Shown here: one piece after another, positions 26,560 to 36,920 of the stretch | How the letters are laid out: the number at the start of each line of letters is the position of its first letter | How positions within the stretch are numbered: position 1 is the stretch's first letter | Assembly: GCF_947487515.1 (NCBI RefSeq) | Contig: NZ_CANKWO010000003.1 | Location: 203,103-267,102 of the forward strand | Source of the DNA: an uncultured Litoreibacter sp. | GTDB taxonomy: Bacteria > Pseudomonadota > Alphaproteobacteria > Rhodobacterales > Rhodobacteraceae | Length of the DNA: 64,000 bases | Direction: 5' to 3' | Position numbers and translations under genes: made by a program | The notes under the pieces: model-generated | What the model was told of the DNA's origin: nothing | Database searches by the model: none | The model's input: only the letters and a program-made list of their open reading frames with translations

Positions 26560-28215
26560 TTACCTCGTGAACTTCTTATACTTCACCCGTGTTGGCTCCA
26601 CTGCATCCGGACCCAAACGGCGGATTTTGTCTTCTTCATAGGCCTCGAAGTTGCCTTCGAACCATTCCACATGGGCCTCGCCTTCAAAGGCTAGGATGTG
26701 TGTGCAGAGACGGTCGAGGAAGAAGCGGTCGTGGGAGATGACCACGGCGCATCCGGCGAAATCCTCAATGGCATCTTCAAGCGCCCTTAACGTTTCCACG
26801 TCAAGATCGTTGGTAGGTTCATCGAGCAGCAACACGTTGCCGCCGGATTTCAGGAGTTTCGCCATGTGCACGCGGTTGCGCTCACCGCCCGACAAAAGGC
26901 CCACCTTCTTCTGCTGATCGCCGCCTTTGAAATTGAAGGCGGAGCAATAGGCGCGGGAGTTCATTTGTGCATCACCCAGTTGGATGATCTCGCCTCCGTC
27001 GGAGATTTCTTCCCAAACGGTAGCGTCTGACGCCAGCGCGTCACGTGATTGGTCGACATAGCTGAGCTGCACGGTATCGCCGTAAGTGACGGAACCGCTG
27101 TCGGGCTGTTCCTGCCCTGTGAGCATGCGGAACAGCGTGGATTTACCCGCACCGTTGGGGCCGATGACGCCGACGATCCCACCCGCAGGCAGGGAGAAAG
27201 ACAGGTCTTCAACCAGCAGCTTGTCGCCGTAAGCTTTGGTGAGGTTTTCGACCTCGATCACCTTATTGCCCAAACGTGGACCGTTGGGGATGATGATCTG
27301 TGCATTGCCGAGCTTTTCGCGCTCGGACTGGCCGGCCATTTCGTTATAGGCGTTGATACGCGCCTTGGACTTGGCTTGGCGGGCTTTGGCGCCAGCGCGG
27401 ATCCACTCGAGCTCTTTTTGCAAGGTCTTTTGTTGGGATTTGTCTTCCTTGGCCTCGCGCTCCAGACGTTTGGCTTTCTGTTCCAGCCAAGAGGAATAGT
27501 TGCCTTCGTAAGGAATGCCGCGACCACGGTCGAGTTCCAGAATCCAGCCGGTGATGTCGTCAAGGAAGTAACGGTCGTGAGTAACGATCAGGATGGTGCC
27601 CTTGTAGTCGATCAGGTGCTTTTGCAACCAAGCAATGGTTTCGGCGTCAAGGTGGTTGGTCGGCTCATCGAGGAGCAGCATGTCGGGTTCTTCGAGCAGC
27701 AATTTGCACAAGGCCACACGGCGCTTTTCACCACCCGACAGGCTTTCGACTGCAGCGTCATCTGGTGGGCAGCGCAGGGCTTCCATGGAGACGTCGATTT
27801 GCGCGTCGAGGTCCCAAAGGTTCTGCGCGTCGATTTCATCTTGGAGCTTCGCCATCTCATCGGCGGTCTCATCGGAGTAGTTCATCGCAAGTTCATTGTA
27901 GCGATCAAGGATGTCTTTCTTGGCCTTCACGCCCAGCATGACGTTGCCGCGCACATCAAGGGATTCATCTAGGTTCGGCTCTTGTGGCAAATAGCCAACA
28001 TGCGCGCCCTCGGCGGCCCATGCTTCACCGGTGAAGTCCTTATCCGTGCCCGCCATGATGCGCATGAGCGACGATTTACCCGAGCCGTTGACGCCCACGA
28101 CGCCAATTTTCACGCCAGGCAGGAAGTTCAGGCGGATGTTCTCAAACACCTTTTTACCACCGGGATACTGCTTGGAAACGCCGTCCATAAAGTAGACGAA
28201 TTGATTGGCTGCCAT
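26560..28215 (-). CDS. ettA: Energy-dependent translational throttle protein EttA (ABC-F)
   Basis: This 551-residue ABC-F protein has two ATP-binding cassettes with Walker A [9 protein letters not shown] and GPNGAGKST, two LSGGE(K/R) signatures, and DEPTNHLD / DEPTNDLD Walker B regions. The cassettes are joined by a charged linker ([20 protein letters not shown]-like region). It binds the ribosomal E site and gates entry into elongation according to the ATP/ADP ratio. Length and start ([15 protein letters not shown]) agree with EttA. Two AT-rich hypothetical genes follow it on the same strand. Confidence 0.95.
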   Translation of the reverse strand: [551 protein letters not shown]

Positions 28216-28477
28216 GGGATAAGCTCCGGCTAGTGTGAGTAACTGTTGGAAGGTGTTTAATCCGCCTTTGGAAGAAGGGCAATCATGCGAAATGACTTCA
28301 AAGAGCCAATAGGTTCGGGCGCCAACGATTTGTCGCTACCCGCACCAAGCTTGAGGATGAGCATCATTGCCCCAAGGGTCAACACAGACGCTGACCATTC
28401 CCAAATCACCGACTTAGTGTGAGTTCCAAATTCATGCTCATTTGACAGGGGTGAAAATAGGTTATCTATGCAATGGC

Positions 28478-29074
28478 ATGAAAAGAGAGTTTCCATTAGC
28501 GTTTTCAGGAGAGGTGATCGGCCTGCTGGGAGGGTCGTTTGATCCTGCGCATTCCGGACATGCGCATATCACCCGAGAGGCGTTGAAGAGGTTTGGATTG
28601 GATCGTGTGTGGTGGCTCGTCAGCCCCGCAAACCCGTTGAAAGACCACACGCCTGCGCCAATTGAACACCGCATAGCGCGTGCGCAAAAGGTGATGGACC
28701 ATCCCAAGGTGCGGATCACTGGCATAGAGCAATCCTTGGGCACCCGATACACCGCGCAAACTTTGGCCGCATTGAAAGCGCGGTATCCGGGGGTGCGCTT
28801 CGTGTGGTTGATGGGGGCTGACAATCTGGCAAGCTTTCATCACTGGCGCGACTGGGGATGGATTATGCAAAACGTGCCGGTCGGTGTTCTGGCGCGTCCA
28901 GGTGACCGGATTTCCGCGCGGCGATCCGTGGCTGCGCAGCGGTTTGAACATGCGCGATTGGGTGGATCAGAATCGCAGCTTTTGGGGGTGTCTGAAAGCC
29001 CGTGCTGGTGCTACGTCAACGTGCCTTTGAGCGACGCATCTTCCAGCAAGATCAGGGCTTCGGGCGCTTGGTAG
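28478..29074 (+). CDS. nadD: Nicotinate-nucleotide adenylyltransferase
   Basis: This 198-residue nucleotidyltransferase makes deamido-NAD from nicotinate mononucleotide. It carries [17 protein letters not shown] (the HxGH motif, here HSGH) near the N-terminus and the C-terminal [11 protein letters not shown], equivalent to the (I/S)SxxxIR motif. The ATG at 28478 was chosen over an upstream GTG. In many alphaproteobacteria nadD lies with proA, rsfS and obgE; here it stands apart beside dacB. Confidence 0.93.
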   Translation: MKREFPLAFSGEVIGLLGGSFDPAHSGHAHITREALKRFGLDRVWWLVSPANPLKDHTPAPIEHRIARAQKVMDHPKVRITGIEQSLGTRYTAQTLAALKARYPGVRFVWLMGADNLASFHHWRDWGWIMQNVPVGVLARPGDRISARRSVAAQRFEHARLGGSESQLLGVSESPCWCYVNVPLSDASSSKIRASGAW

Positions 29075-29175
29075 CGCACCTGCGCAGCATCACAGCTGTG
29101 TCACGCTGCGCGTTGGTGCTTGTCTCCTAGAGCGGTTTGAGCGAAATAGTTTTCAGGTAATATTTGGGTGGAACC

Positions 29176-30657
29176 GTGACACGATTTGGCCGACGCGCAG
29201 TAATAGGGTTTTTGATGTTTGGCGTGGCAGAAGCCGCATTGGCGAATGCGCCTGCCAGATCATTGGTGCCCACGCGCAAACCTTCCGGCAAGTCTATCCC
29301 TGTGGCCAAGCCAGTGGTGAAGGGCGCAAGCGCTCTTATTCAAGAGGCGAATTTGGGCGGCAAAATAGGCTTCGTCGTCGCGGATGCGCGAACGGGCAAA
29401 GTATTGGAGCAGCACAACGGATCATCTTCGCTGCCCCCTGCGAGTGTGGCGAAGGCGCTGACGACATTGTTTGCGCTGGATAAACTGGGGGCTGCCAAGC
29501 GTTTCAAAACGCAACTGATCGCAACTGGCCCCGTTCGAAATGGCGTGCTCGCAGGTGATTTGGTGGTGAAAGGCGGAGGTGACCCGACGCTGAGCACGGA
29601 TGACTTGGACGCTATGGCGGCCAAGTTGCGTGCCGCGGGGGTAACTTCGGTAAAGGGTAAAATGCGCGTGCATGGCGGGATGCCTGTGATCGCGCAGATC
29701 GACCGCGAACAGCCCGAGCACGTGGGATACAACCCTGCGGTGGCGGGGCTGAACCTGAATTTTAACCGTGTTTACATGGAATGGCGTCGCACGAGTAACG
29801 GCTACTCCGTCAAGATGGACGCGCGGTCAGACAGAATTCGTCCCGGCATCGGGTTTGCGAAAACGACAGTGGCCTCGCGTGACCTGCCGATTTTCAAATA
29901 CTCGGGGCAGGGCGGCAAGGATAACTGGAGTGTGGCGCGCAAAGCTTTGGGGAAATCTGGCGGGCGCTGGTTACCGGTGCGCCGCCCCGAGATTTACACA
30001 GGTGATGTGTTGCAAACTGTGGCGCGCTCCCATGGGGTGAAGCTGCCATTTCCGGTGAAGTCCACGACGGCCCCGCGAGGCAAGGTTTTGGTCGAACACA
30101 GCAGCCCAGAAGTGCGCGTGATCGCGCGTGATATGTTGCGATTTTCGACCAATCTGACGGCGGAAGTCTTGGGGCTGCAGGCCAGCGGAGCAAGCAGCTT
30201 GAAGGCCTCTGCGCGCTCTATGAACAGCTATTTGAAGTCGAAATTCGGCTTGAAGAACGTTAAACTGGTAGACCATTCCGGCCTTGGGGACTCGTCCCAG
30301 ATCAGCGCCCAAGAGATGGTGCAAACCCTTGTGGGGGCCGGATCAAACGGGCAGCTTCGGTCGATCCTGAAAACCATTGCGGTGCGAGATGACGACCACA
30401 AAGTGGTGCAAAACAGCGCAACCAAAGTCGTGGCCAAAACCGGCACGCTAAACTTTGTCAGTGCGCTTGCGGGATATATTCGAACGCCCGATGGTCGTGA
30501 TTTGGCCTTTGCAATGTTCATGGCTGATGAGCCGCGCCGCAAGGCATTGAAAAAATCCGAGCGCGAGGCCCCGCGCGGATCGCGGTCTTGGAACGGGCGC
30601 GCCAAGAAACTGCAGTCGAAACTGATCAACCGTTGGGCGGCGCTGCACGGAAGCTGA
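29176..30657 (+). CDS. dacB: D-alanyl-D-alanine carboxypeptidase/endopeptidase, PBP4 type
   Basis: This 493-residue secreted penicillin-binding protein begins with a signal sequence (TRFGRRAVIGFLMFGVAEAALA). It has the active-site PPASVAKALTTLFAL (SxxK), STNLTAEVLG (SxN) and KVVAKTGTLNFVSA (KTG), with the long PBP4 insert between the first two motifs. It trims or cleaves peptide cross-links in the periplasm. I chose GTG at 29176; a TTG four codons upstream is possible. Transcription probably follows nadD after a 100-base gap. Confidence 0.92.
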   Translation: MTRFGRRAVIGFLMFGVAEAALANAPARSLVPTRKPSGKSIPVAKPVVKGASALIQEANLGGKIGFVVADARTGKVLEQHNGSSSLPPASVAKALTTLFALDKLGAAKRFKTQLIATGPVRNGVLAGDLVVKGGGDPTLSTDDLDAMAAKLRAAGVTSVKGKMRVHGGMPVIAQIDREQPEHVGYNPAVAGLNLNFNRVYMEWRRTSNGYSVKMDARSDRIRPGIGFAKTTVASRDLPIFKYSGQGGKDNWSVARKALGKSGGRWLPVRRPEIYTGDVLQTVARSHGVKLPFPVKSTTAPRGKVLVEHSSPEVRVIARDMLRFSTNLTAEVLGLQASGASSLKASARSMNSYLKSKFGLKNVKLVDHSGLGDSSQISAQEMVQTLVGAGSNGQLRSILKTIAVRDDDHKVVQNSATKVVAKTGTLNFVSALAGYIRTPDGRDLAFAMFMADEPRRKALKKSEREAPRGSRSWNGRAKKLQSKLINRWAALHGS

Positions 30658-30765
30658 TCTAGCATTTGGTGCAGCGCAGAATGTTGACCTGAGGCAATGC
30701 ACACAATAGGTAGCGACACTGCTGCGTCACATGGTGTGTCGCGGGACAAAACTGGATGTGCTCCG

Positions 30766-32343
30766 ATGACGGAAATGCGTGACGCTGGAATGACTTCTAA
30801 AGCTTGGCCTTTTGTGGAGGCTCGGTCGTTACTCAAGCGTTACGAAAAGAGCGCTCCGGAAAAGGGTTACGTGCTGTTTGAGACGGGCTACGGTCCATCA
30901 GGTTTGCCGCACATCGGGACCTTTGGCGAAGTTGCACGCACCACAATGATCCGCCGCGCCTTTGAGGTGATTTCGGACATTCCGACACGGTTGGTTTGCT
31001 TTTCGGACGATGTGGACGGCATGCGTAAAGTGCCCAGCAATGTCCCGAACCCTGAAGGCCTTGAGCAATATCTGCAGATGCCATTGACCAAAGTGCCTGA
31101 TCCCTTCGGCGAATATGAAAGCTTTGGCCATCACAACAACGCCATGTTGCGCCGGTTCCTAGATACCTTCGGGTTTGAGTATGAGTTCATCTCGGCGTCT
31201 GAGTTCTACGGGTCTGGCAAGTTCGACGACGTGCTGCTGCGTGCGGTCGAGCGGTATGACGACATCATGAAAGTGATGCTGAAAAGCCTGCGCGAAGAAC
31301 GCCGCGGATCTTATTCTATCTTCCTGCCGATCCATCCTGAGACCGGTCGCGTGCTCTATGTGCCGATGAAGAATGTCGATGCGGCGAAGGGTGAAATCAC
31401 CTTTGACGACGAAGAGGGCAAGGAATGGACGCTGCCTGTCACCGGTGGCAACGTGAAGTTGCAATGGAAGCCGGACTTCGGCGCACGCTGGGCGGCACTT
31501 GATGTAGACTTCGAGATGTATGGCAAGGACCATTCGACCAACACGCCGATCTATGACCGGATCTGCGAAATTCTTGGCGGACGCAAACCGGAGCATTTCT
31601 CATATGAGCTGTTCCTTGATGCGGATGGGCATAAAATATCCAAGACGTCAGGCAACGGGGTGTCGATCGACCAATGGCTGACCTATGCCTCGTCGGAATC
31701 GCTGTCGTACTTCATGTATTTAAAGCCGAAGACCGCCAAGCGGATGCATTTCGACGTGATCCCCAAAGCGATGGACGAATATCACCAACAGCTTCGCGCC
31801 TATGCGGGGCAAGATGCGGCGGCGCGGGCAAACAACCCCGTGTTCCACATTCATGGCGCGGATGTGCCAGAGAGCAAAATGGTTGTTCCCTTCTCGATGC
31901 TGTTGAACTTGGCCTCGGTCGCAAATGCCGAAGAAAAAGACCAGCTTTGGGGCTTTATTCAGCGGTATGCACCAGAGGCAACCGCCGAAACCCACGGCGA
32001 CTTGGATCAAGCAGCAGGCTTTGCCGTGCGCTATTACAATGACTTCGTGAAGCCGCAAAAAGTGTTCCGCTTGGCCAGTGATCTGGAACGTGAAGCCTTG
32101 CTGGACCTACGCGGTCAATTGGCTGCATGGGACGGCGGCTTGGACGGCGACGCGCTGCAATCAGTCGTCTTTTCCTGTGGTCGGGAGCGGTTTGACCCGA
32201 TGCGCAACTGGTTCAAAGCCCTCTATGAAGTGCTGCTAGGTGCCTCGCAGGGCCCTCGATTTGGCGGATTTATCGCGCTTTACGGCGTCGATGAAACAAT
32301 CGCGTTGATCGATGATGCTTTGGCGGGAAAGCTGGTCGGTTGA
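30766..32343 (+). CDS. lysK: Lysyl-tRNA synthetase, class I
   Basis: This 525-residue enzyme is the class I form of LysRS found in archaea, spirochaetes and alphaproteobacteria. The HIGH-equivalent is [13 protein letters not shown] and the KMSKS-equivalent is [12 protein letters not shown]. The start [14 protein letters not shown] fits relatives better than upstream ATG codons. It charges tRNA-Lys in the cytoplasm. It is monocistronic, with a 190-base non-coding stretch before the next gene. Confidence 0.95.
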   Translation: MTEMRDAGMTSKAWPFVEARSLLKRYEKSAPEKGYVLFETGYGPSGLPHIGTFGEVARTTMIRRAFEVISDIPTRLVCFSDDVDGMRKVPSNVPNPEGLEQYLQMPLTKVPDPFGEYESFGHHNNAMLRRFLDTFGFEYEFISASEFYGSGKFDDVLLRAVERYDDIMKVMLKSLREERRGSYSIFLPIHPETGRVLYVPMKNVDAAKGEITFDDEEGKEWTLPVTGGNVKLQWKPDFGARWAALDVDFEMYGKDHSTNTPIYDRICEILGGRKPEHFSYELFLDADGHKISKTSGNGVSIDQWLTYASSESLSYFMYLKPKTAKRMHFDVIPKAMDEYHQQLRAYAGQDAAARANNPVFHIHGADVPESKMVVPFSMLLNLASVANAEEKDQLWGFIQRYAPEATAETHGDLDQAAGFAVRYYNDFVKPQKVFRLASDLEREALLDLRGQLAAWDGGLDGDALQSVVFSCGRERFDPMRNWFKALYEVLLGASQGPRFGGFIALYGVDETIALIDDALAGKLVG

Positions 32344-32531
32344 CCCCAGCGTACGGTGCTATTTAGCAGCGTCTTAACTATTTGAGGCTAAACCGCCCCC
32401 GTCAGGACGGCGTGTCCGGCATTCCAATTCCGAGTAGCTTTTTTCACCCTTTCTTAGGGGGCGCTCGGCTTGTGTCTGGCGTAGCGCTTTGTCTGACACG
32501 CCCGCTCCAACCAAGTTGAAAAGGGCTACCG

Positions 32532-34823
32532 ATGAACAAAGCGATTACCGACGGGCTGGTGTTGACGCCGCCCCCATTTGCAAACGGTTTGGATGTATGG
32601 TCACGCGGGGATGGCACCCCCGGTACGGCCACCTATGATGGCTACGCGAGTGCGGCCTATGTCCCTGCAGATCAGGATTTCAGCGGGTGCCTTGAAATAC
32701 TGAAAACTGAAAACACGCAGCGTTTGCGCTATATGGGCGAAACGCCGTTGCTGCCTGGGTGCTATTTGCAGATCAAGGTGCGCGTTAAAGCGATTTCCGG
32801 CAACCTGCCGACCGTTCGCATTGCGGCTTTCGCCGGAGGGGCTGGTGGTGCGGCGGTCAGTGGGGTGTCTACGCAAGGGCCAGCCACCACTTTGACCAGT
32901 TACGGTGACATCGTCGAAGTCACTGCGATCGTCGGCACCGGCGAACGCAACGGGGTAGACCTGTCGTGGGGAAGCGATGCGCTATATGGCCACTTCGGGA
33001 TCGACCTGACCGGAGCGAATGGCGGCGTACTGCGCATCGATGATGTGCAAATCGAAGATGTGACCAGCGCTTTCTTGCGGTCTATGATGGATTGGGTCGA
33101 CGTTAAGGATTTTGGCGCAATCGGGGATGGAACCACGGACAACACGGATGCCTTTGAAGCCGCTGATGCCGCTGCGAATGGTCGTGGTGTTTTGGTATCA
33201 GATGGCGTCTTTCATCTGGCGGGAAATGTTACGATCGAAAGCCGTGTTCGTTTCCAAGGCACTGTCACCATGCCTGATGACAAGTATTTGGCGTTGGCGC
33301 AAAACTTCGATTTCGATCACTACGCTGCGGCATTTGGGGATGAGGAACTGGCGTTTCGGAAGGCGTTTCAAGCTCTGCTAAAACAATCCAGCCATGACAG
33401 CCTTGATCTATGCGGTCGCTCCATCGGACTGCGAGGGCCAGTGGATATGCAGGCGGCGGTGCCCGACGTGTCGACCTTTACGACGAGACGCGTCATTCGC
33501 AATGGCCAATTGGATGCCATCAGCAACCCTGCGTGGGACGCAGGCACTGCGACGTCCAGCGGCACGTATTCCGTGTCTCAACCTTATCGCCTGAGTGGCG
33601 TGACCAATGTGGCAAACATTGAAGTTGGAAGTCTTGTTAGCGGAAATGGCGTGGGGCGCGAGGTTTACGTGACCAGTAAGAATGTCGGTGCGCAGACGTT
33701 GACCCTTAGCCAGCAATTGTATGATGCCGTTGGCACGCAAAACTATAGCTTCAAACGCTTTCGCTATATGTTGGATTTCAGTGGGTTTGAAAAACTGTCT
33801 CAGTTCAACATCGCCGACGTTGATCTAAAGGCCGACGGTTTGGCGAGTTGCGTGATGCTGCCGCCCGCTGGATTGATCTGGCACCTGCGCGATTGTTTCT
33901 TCAATGCGCCGCTGGACCGCGCAGTCACTTCGATTGGGCTGGCCTGCCAAGGGATGATGATCGACCGGTGTCAATTCATCTCGAACGAGCAAGCGGTCGT
34001 GGCTACGGCGCGGACCTCCATCGGGTTCAACATCAATGCCAATGATGCCAAAATCCGTGACAACCGCTGCATTCGCATGGGGGCATTCGCGGTTGTTCAC
34101 GGGTCCGGGCACATGCTTCTGGGCAATCACTGGTTCCATGGGGACAACTTGACCGGCGCCCCCCGTGTCGCAGGGCTGATCCTGACCAAACCGTCGTCAA
34201 AGATCGTAATCAACGGCAACTATAGCGACAACAACTACATCGAATGGAACAATGAGCATGACGCATTGCCCAATTTTTCCAGCGAGTTGAGCTTTGGGGC
34301 ATTGTCCATTGTCGGCAACATTTTCACGGCCATTGGCGCGACATCCTCCTTCCGGTTTATTGTGGTGAAACCGTATGGATCGGGACATTTCATTAACGGC
34401 CTGAATGTGTCGGGCAATACGTTCAAAGTGACGAACGGCAACATTGACCGTGTGGACAAGGTGGATGACAGCGTGGCGGAGCTGAACACAAGCCGGTTCC
34501 GAAACATTAACTGGACAGGCAACACCTATCACTCGATCAACCAATGGACGCAAAATCCGGTGATGTTGTCCTTCAGTGAGACCAGCCCAGCAGAGACGTG
34601 GACCTGCGACTTTTCAGAGTGGTTGCCGTTCGGTGGACGGGCCCGAAATGTGACGGATGTCACACCCGTGGGGGCACTCAGAAGCGCGAGTAATGTGAAG
34701 CAGTTTGTGACGCATTACACTGATCCCGAAGAAGGCGCAGACGGTGGCGCAGTCGATATTATTTGGGGGGCTGCGGTGAAAGGAAAAATCAATGTCACCG
34801 CACGTGTAGACAACCCATATTAG
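32532..34823 (+). CDS. Right-handed beta-helix protein with pectate-lyase-3/GH28-type motif
   Basis: This 763-residue protein has an N-terminal beta-sandwich-like segment (about 1-180) followed by VDVKDFGAIGDGTTDNTDAFEAA around residue 190. That sequence is the entry motif of the Pectate_lyase_3 family seen in tailspikes and exopolysaccharide-modifying enzymes. Repeated N-rich strands (ITVNGN/VSGNTF types, such as INGNYSDNNYIEW) follow. No Sec signal is visible. It could modify or degrade a surface polysaccharide, or be a phage-derived receptor protein. It stands alone between lysK and a broken membrane gene. Confidence 0.75.
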   Translation: MNKAITDGLVLTPPPFANGLDVWSRGDGTPGTATYDGYASAAYVPADQDFSGCLEILKTENTQRLRYMGETPLLPGCYLQIKVRVKAISGNLPTVRIAAFAGGAGGAAVSGVSTQGPATTLTSYGDIVEVTAIVGTGERNGVDLSWGSDALYGHFGIDLTGANGGVLRIDDVQIEDVTSAFLRSMMDWVDVKDFGAIGDGTTDNTDAFEAADAAANGRGVLVSDGVFHLAGNVTIESRVRFQGTVTMPDDKYLALAQNFDFDHYAAAFGDEELAFRKAFQALLKQSSHDSLDLCGRSIGLRGPVDMQAAVPDVSTFTTRRVIRNGQLDAISNPAWDAGTATSSGTYSVSQPYRLSGVTNVANIEVGSLVSGNGVGREVYVTSKNVGAQTLTLSQQLYDAVGTQNYSFKRFRYMLDFSGFEKLSQFNIADVDLKADGLASCVMLPPAGLIWHLRDCFFNAPLDRAVTSIGLACQGMMIDRCQFISNEQAVVATARTSIGFNINANDAKIRDNRCIRMGAFAVVHGSGHMLLGNHWFHGDNLTGAPRVAGLILTKPSSKIVINGNYSDNNYIEWNNEHDALPNFSSELSFGALSIVGNIFTAIGATSSFRFIVVKPYGSGHFINGLNVSGNTFKVTNGNIDRVDKVDDSVAELNTSRFRNINWTGNTYHSINQWTQNPVMLSFSETSPAETWTCDFSEWLPFGGRARNVTDVTPVGALRSASNVKQFVTHYTDPEEGADGGAVDIIWGAAVKGKINVTARVDNPY

Positions 34824-34835
34824 AGGTTAATGGCC

Positions 34836-35546
34836 CTACTCAGTTTTGGGTGGGGCCGCCTTTCCTGAGTTGCGGTAAAGCATCAAATCGGCTTTGCCTT
34901 TTACCAACCAGCTGACCGCAAAAGCCCATACTCCTATGCTTTCGAACCAGAACACCAAATTGTAGTTGAGCACTCGGCTTTTCATGTTTTCTGGACCCTG
35001 CACTTTGAACCATGAGCACGCGAAAACCAGCACGACCATTACCATAATAGTTACCCCGCAAATGCGGTATATCCGTTTGCGATATGGCTTGGCGTTCTTT
35101 GGAAACTTGTAAAGACAGAAGACTGCCAAACTCAGCAAAAATGTGAGTGCTTAGACATAGTGTAATACTGCGGTAGGGAAGATGCCAAAGACGGCTTGCG
35201 CAAAAGAGGTCACCTCCTGACCGCCTGGAACCTCGTTTGGGAAGAAGGCTACACCAAAAGCCGAAAGACCCGCGATTGTTGCTACTCGGTCATCGGATAT
35301 CCATTCATTGCGTGACTTTGGATATCCTCTATAGGACACCAGAAAAACGCCGATGGCGCAAAGCGTTCCGACAAAAACATCTCGGAAGGTCGTGTGGTAG
35401 AAGTCGGAAATGGATGGCTCCACCTTTCCCAACTGCATGATGCCCCCGAAAATAAGCAGCAGCGGAAGCAGCATCCCCAAAAAGCCCAATGCGTTACGAC
35501 CGCGTGAATAAGACAAGACCATTTCGTCGCGATGATGAGGGGGCAT
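34836..35546 (-). pseudogene. Membrane protein interrupted by an in-frame TAA
   Basis: Two frames, 35546-35151 and 35138-34836, lie in the same phase separated only by a TAA stop at 35151-35153 and four codons (ALTF). Read through, they give one 236-residue protein with about six helices, beginning MPPHHRDEMVLSYSRGRN and containing YHTTFRDVFVGTLCAIGVFLVSYRG. The stop lies inside a helix (TAVLHYV / ALTFLLSLAVFCL). A single TCA-to-TAA change would explain it. The family looks like a DUF998-type membrane protein; this is uncertain. A sequencing error cannot be excluded. Confidence 0.75.
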
Positions 35547-35698
35547 GGGTACTCAACTACTTTTACTATGTGCTGAGGACAGGCTAGTCGGGCAGCGCAG
35601 GAGTTGGCAAGGAAAAGACATTGCGGGGATTGACGTGGATCAAGGCGGGGTCATTGCCTTTGTGGTGATCTGGGAAGGAAACAAAGGAGGTGCAGACC

Positions 35699-36106
35699 AT
35701 GTACTCAAGAATTCTTGTCCCTGTTGTCTTTGATCCCGACCATACTCCCGATGCAGCACTAGAGGTGGCCAAAGCCATTGCTGCCGATGACGCGCGGGTC
35801 ACCATATTGCACGTTATCGAAGAGCTCCCCAGCTACGCGTCGCGATATGTATCCGGAGATTTCATCGAGAAAAGCCGTGATGCGGTGAAAACCCGATTGG
35901 ATGAAATCGCGACTTTGGTTCCCGGTGGTGAATCAATGGTGGTTACAGGTCATTCCGCCCGTACAATTTTGGAATGGGCGGACACGCATGGGAATGACTG
36001 CATTATCGTGTCGTCGCATAAACCTGGTGTTCAGGATTACTTTCTTGGCGGTACGGCGGCGCGGATCGTGCGGTATGCCCAATGTGCAGTGCATGTGGTT
36101 CGGTAG
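35699..36106 (+). CDS. Universal stress protein, UspA family
   Basis: This 135-residue single-domain UspA protein begins MYSRILVPVVFDPDHTPDA and ends GTAARIVRYAQCAVHVVR, with the ATP-binding-type C-terminal glycine-serine pattern GGTAARIVRYA. A very strong AAGGAGGT site lies eight bases before the ATG, which is why the upstream in-frame GTG was rejected. Such proteins help survival under stress. The last ~100 bases overlap an opposite-strand frame of lower certainty. Confidence 0.93.
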   Translation: MYSRILVPVVFDPDHTPDAALEVAKAIAADDARVTILHVIEELPSYASRYVSGDFIEKSRDAVKTRLDEIATLVPGGESMVVTGHSARTILEWADTHGNDCIIVSSHKPGVQDYFLGGTAARIVRYAQCAVHVVR

Positions 36107-36428
36107 GTCGAAGGGTAGCCGCCAGTTGTGTTTTTGCGATGTGCTGCTGTTTAACGCGCGACTGAAAATGCACCTCTGCTTTGGACAGGGCGTCCGTTGC
36201 CCGCGCGAACCACTGATGCAGCTCTGACGGTGAAACTTCTTTGCGCGCCAGTTCTGCGCGTTGGGCAAGTAGGACATGGCGCTTCAAATTGCGAAAACGG
36301 CGCAGCCAAAAAGCTGCCGCCTCTTCAGATTTGTCGCCAGTGTCGCGGGCCTGCCCGAGCTGTTTCCAAACTTGGGATATCAAAGCGCCGTGGCGTTGTG
36401 CGAGCGGGTCAAATTCGTGATGTTCCAT
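36003..36428 (-). CDS. Hypothetical 141-residue helical protein overlapping usp on the other strand
   Basis: The frame starts MEHHEFDPLAQRHGALIS and its first ~105 residues are charged and helix-forming (AAAFWLRRFRNLKRHVLLAQR), with protein-like composition. Its last third lies antisense to the usp gene, which is unusual. The upstream ribosome site is weak. I do not recognise a family. Either it is a real gene whose stop was lost by a small indel near 36110, or a chance frame. The 36113-36428 part has no other candidate. Confidence 0.4.
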   Translation of the reverse strand: MEHHEFDPLAQRHGALISQVWKQLGQARDTGDKSEEAAAFWLRRFRNLKRHVLLAQRAELARKEVSPSELHQWFARATDALSKAEVHFQSRVKQQHIAKTQLAATLRPTEPHALHIGHTARSAPPYRQESNPEHQVYATTR

Positions 36429-36535
36429 TCTGCCAGCATGAATGGATTCGGTTTCTACTTCGTTAAGTTAACCACCACCTGCATTGACGACAGGCGCGCA
36501 TGATGTGTTAGGCTTGCGCAGTGGAGGACCATCAG

Positions 36536-36853
36536 ATGCCCAAGATTACAAAGCAATTACAATGCCAAACCGTGATCACCACCTTCGAGATGACACCAGG
36601 AACCTGTCAGGATTTACTCGATGAATTAACGACGGCTTACGCTGAATTCATCTCCAAGCAACCGGGGTTTATCGCGGCGGCGCTACATGTGAACGACGCG
36701 CAGACACGGATCGCCAACTATTCACAATGGGACCGCCGCGAGGATTTTCAGGCGATGCTGCGCACGGACGAGATGCGCAAACGCAACCGCGTGATCAGCG
36801 GGCTGTGCAAGAGCTTTGAGCCCGTGATGTATGATGTGGCGGAGGTGTTTTGA
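36536..36853 (+). CDS. Antibiotic-biosynthesis-monooxygenase (ABM) domain protein
   Basis: This 105-residue protein has the ferredoxin-like ABM fold: QTVITTFEMTPGTCQDLLDEL, then PGFIAAALHVNDAQTRIANYSQWD. The PGF(I/V)...YSQW(D) pattern is characteristic. Such small dimeric proteins include monooxygenases that need no cofactor and haem-degrading enzymes, as well as uncharacterised members. The ATG follows GGAGG by eight bases; an upstream GTG is rejected. The gene is monocistronic. Confidence 0.85.
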   Translation: MPKITKQLQCQTVITTFEMTPGTCQDLLDELTTAYAEFISKQPGFIAAALHVNDAQTRIANYSQWDRREDFQAMLRTDEMRKRNRVISGLCKSFEPVMYDVAEVF

Positions 36854-36920
36854 GGGGTGATGTTAGTTAGATATTGAGGTTTTGGTTATATTAGTGTATG
36901 AAGAACTTAAGGAGAACAAA

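Noticed and set aside
27049-27972. A 307-codon plus-strand frame opposite ettA
   Set aside because: Same reason: the antisense of a clear ABC-F gene.
28257-28496. A 79-codon minus-strand frame with one hydrophobic segment near the nadD start
   Set aside because: No good start or ribosome site is visible and it overlaps the nadD 5' end; left unannotated.
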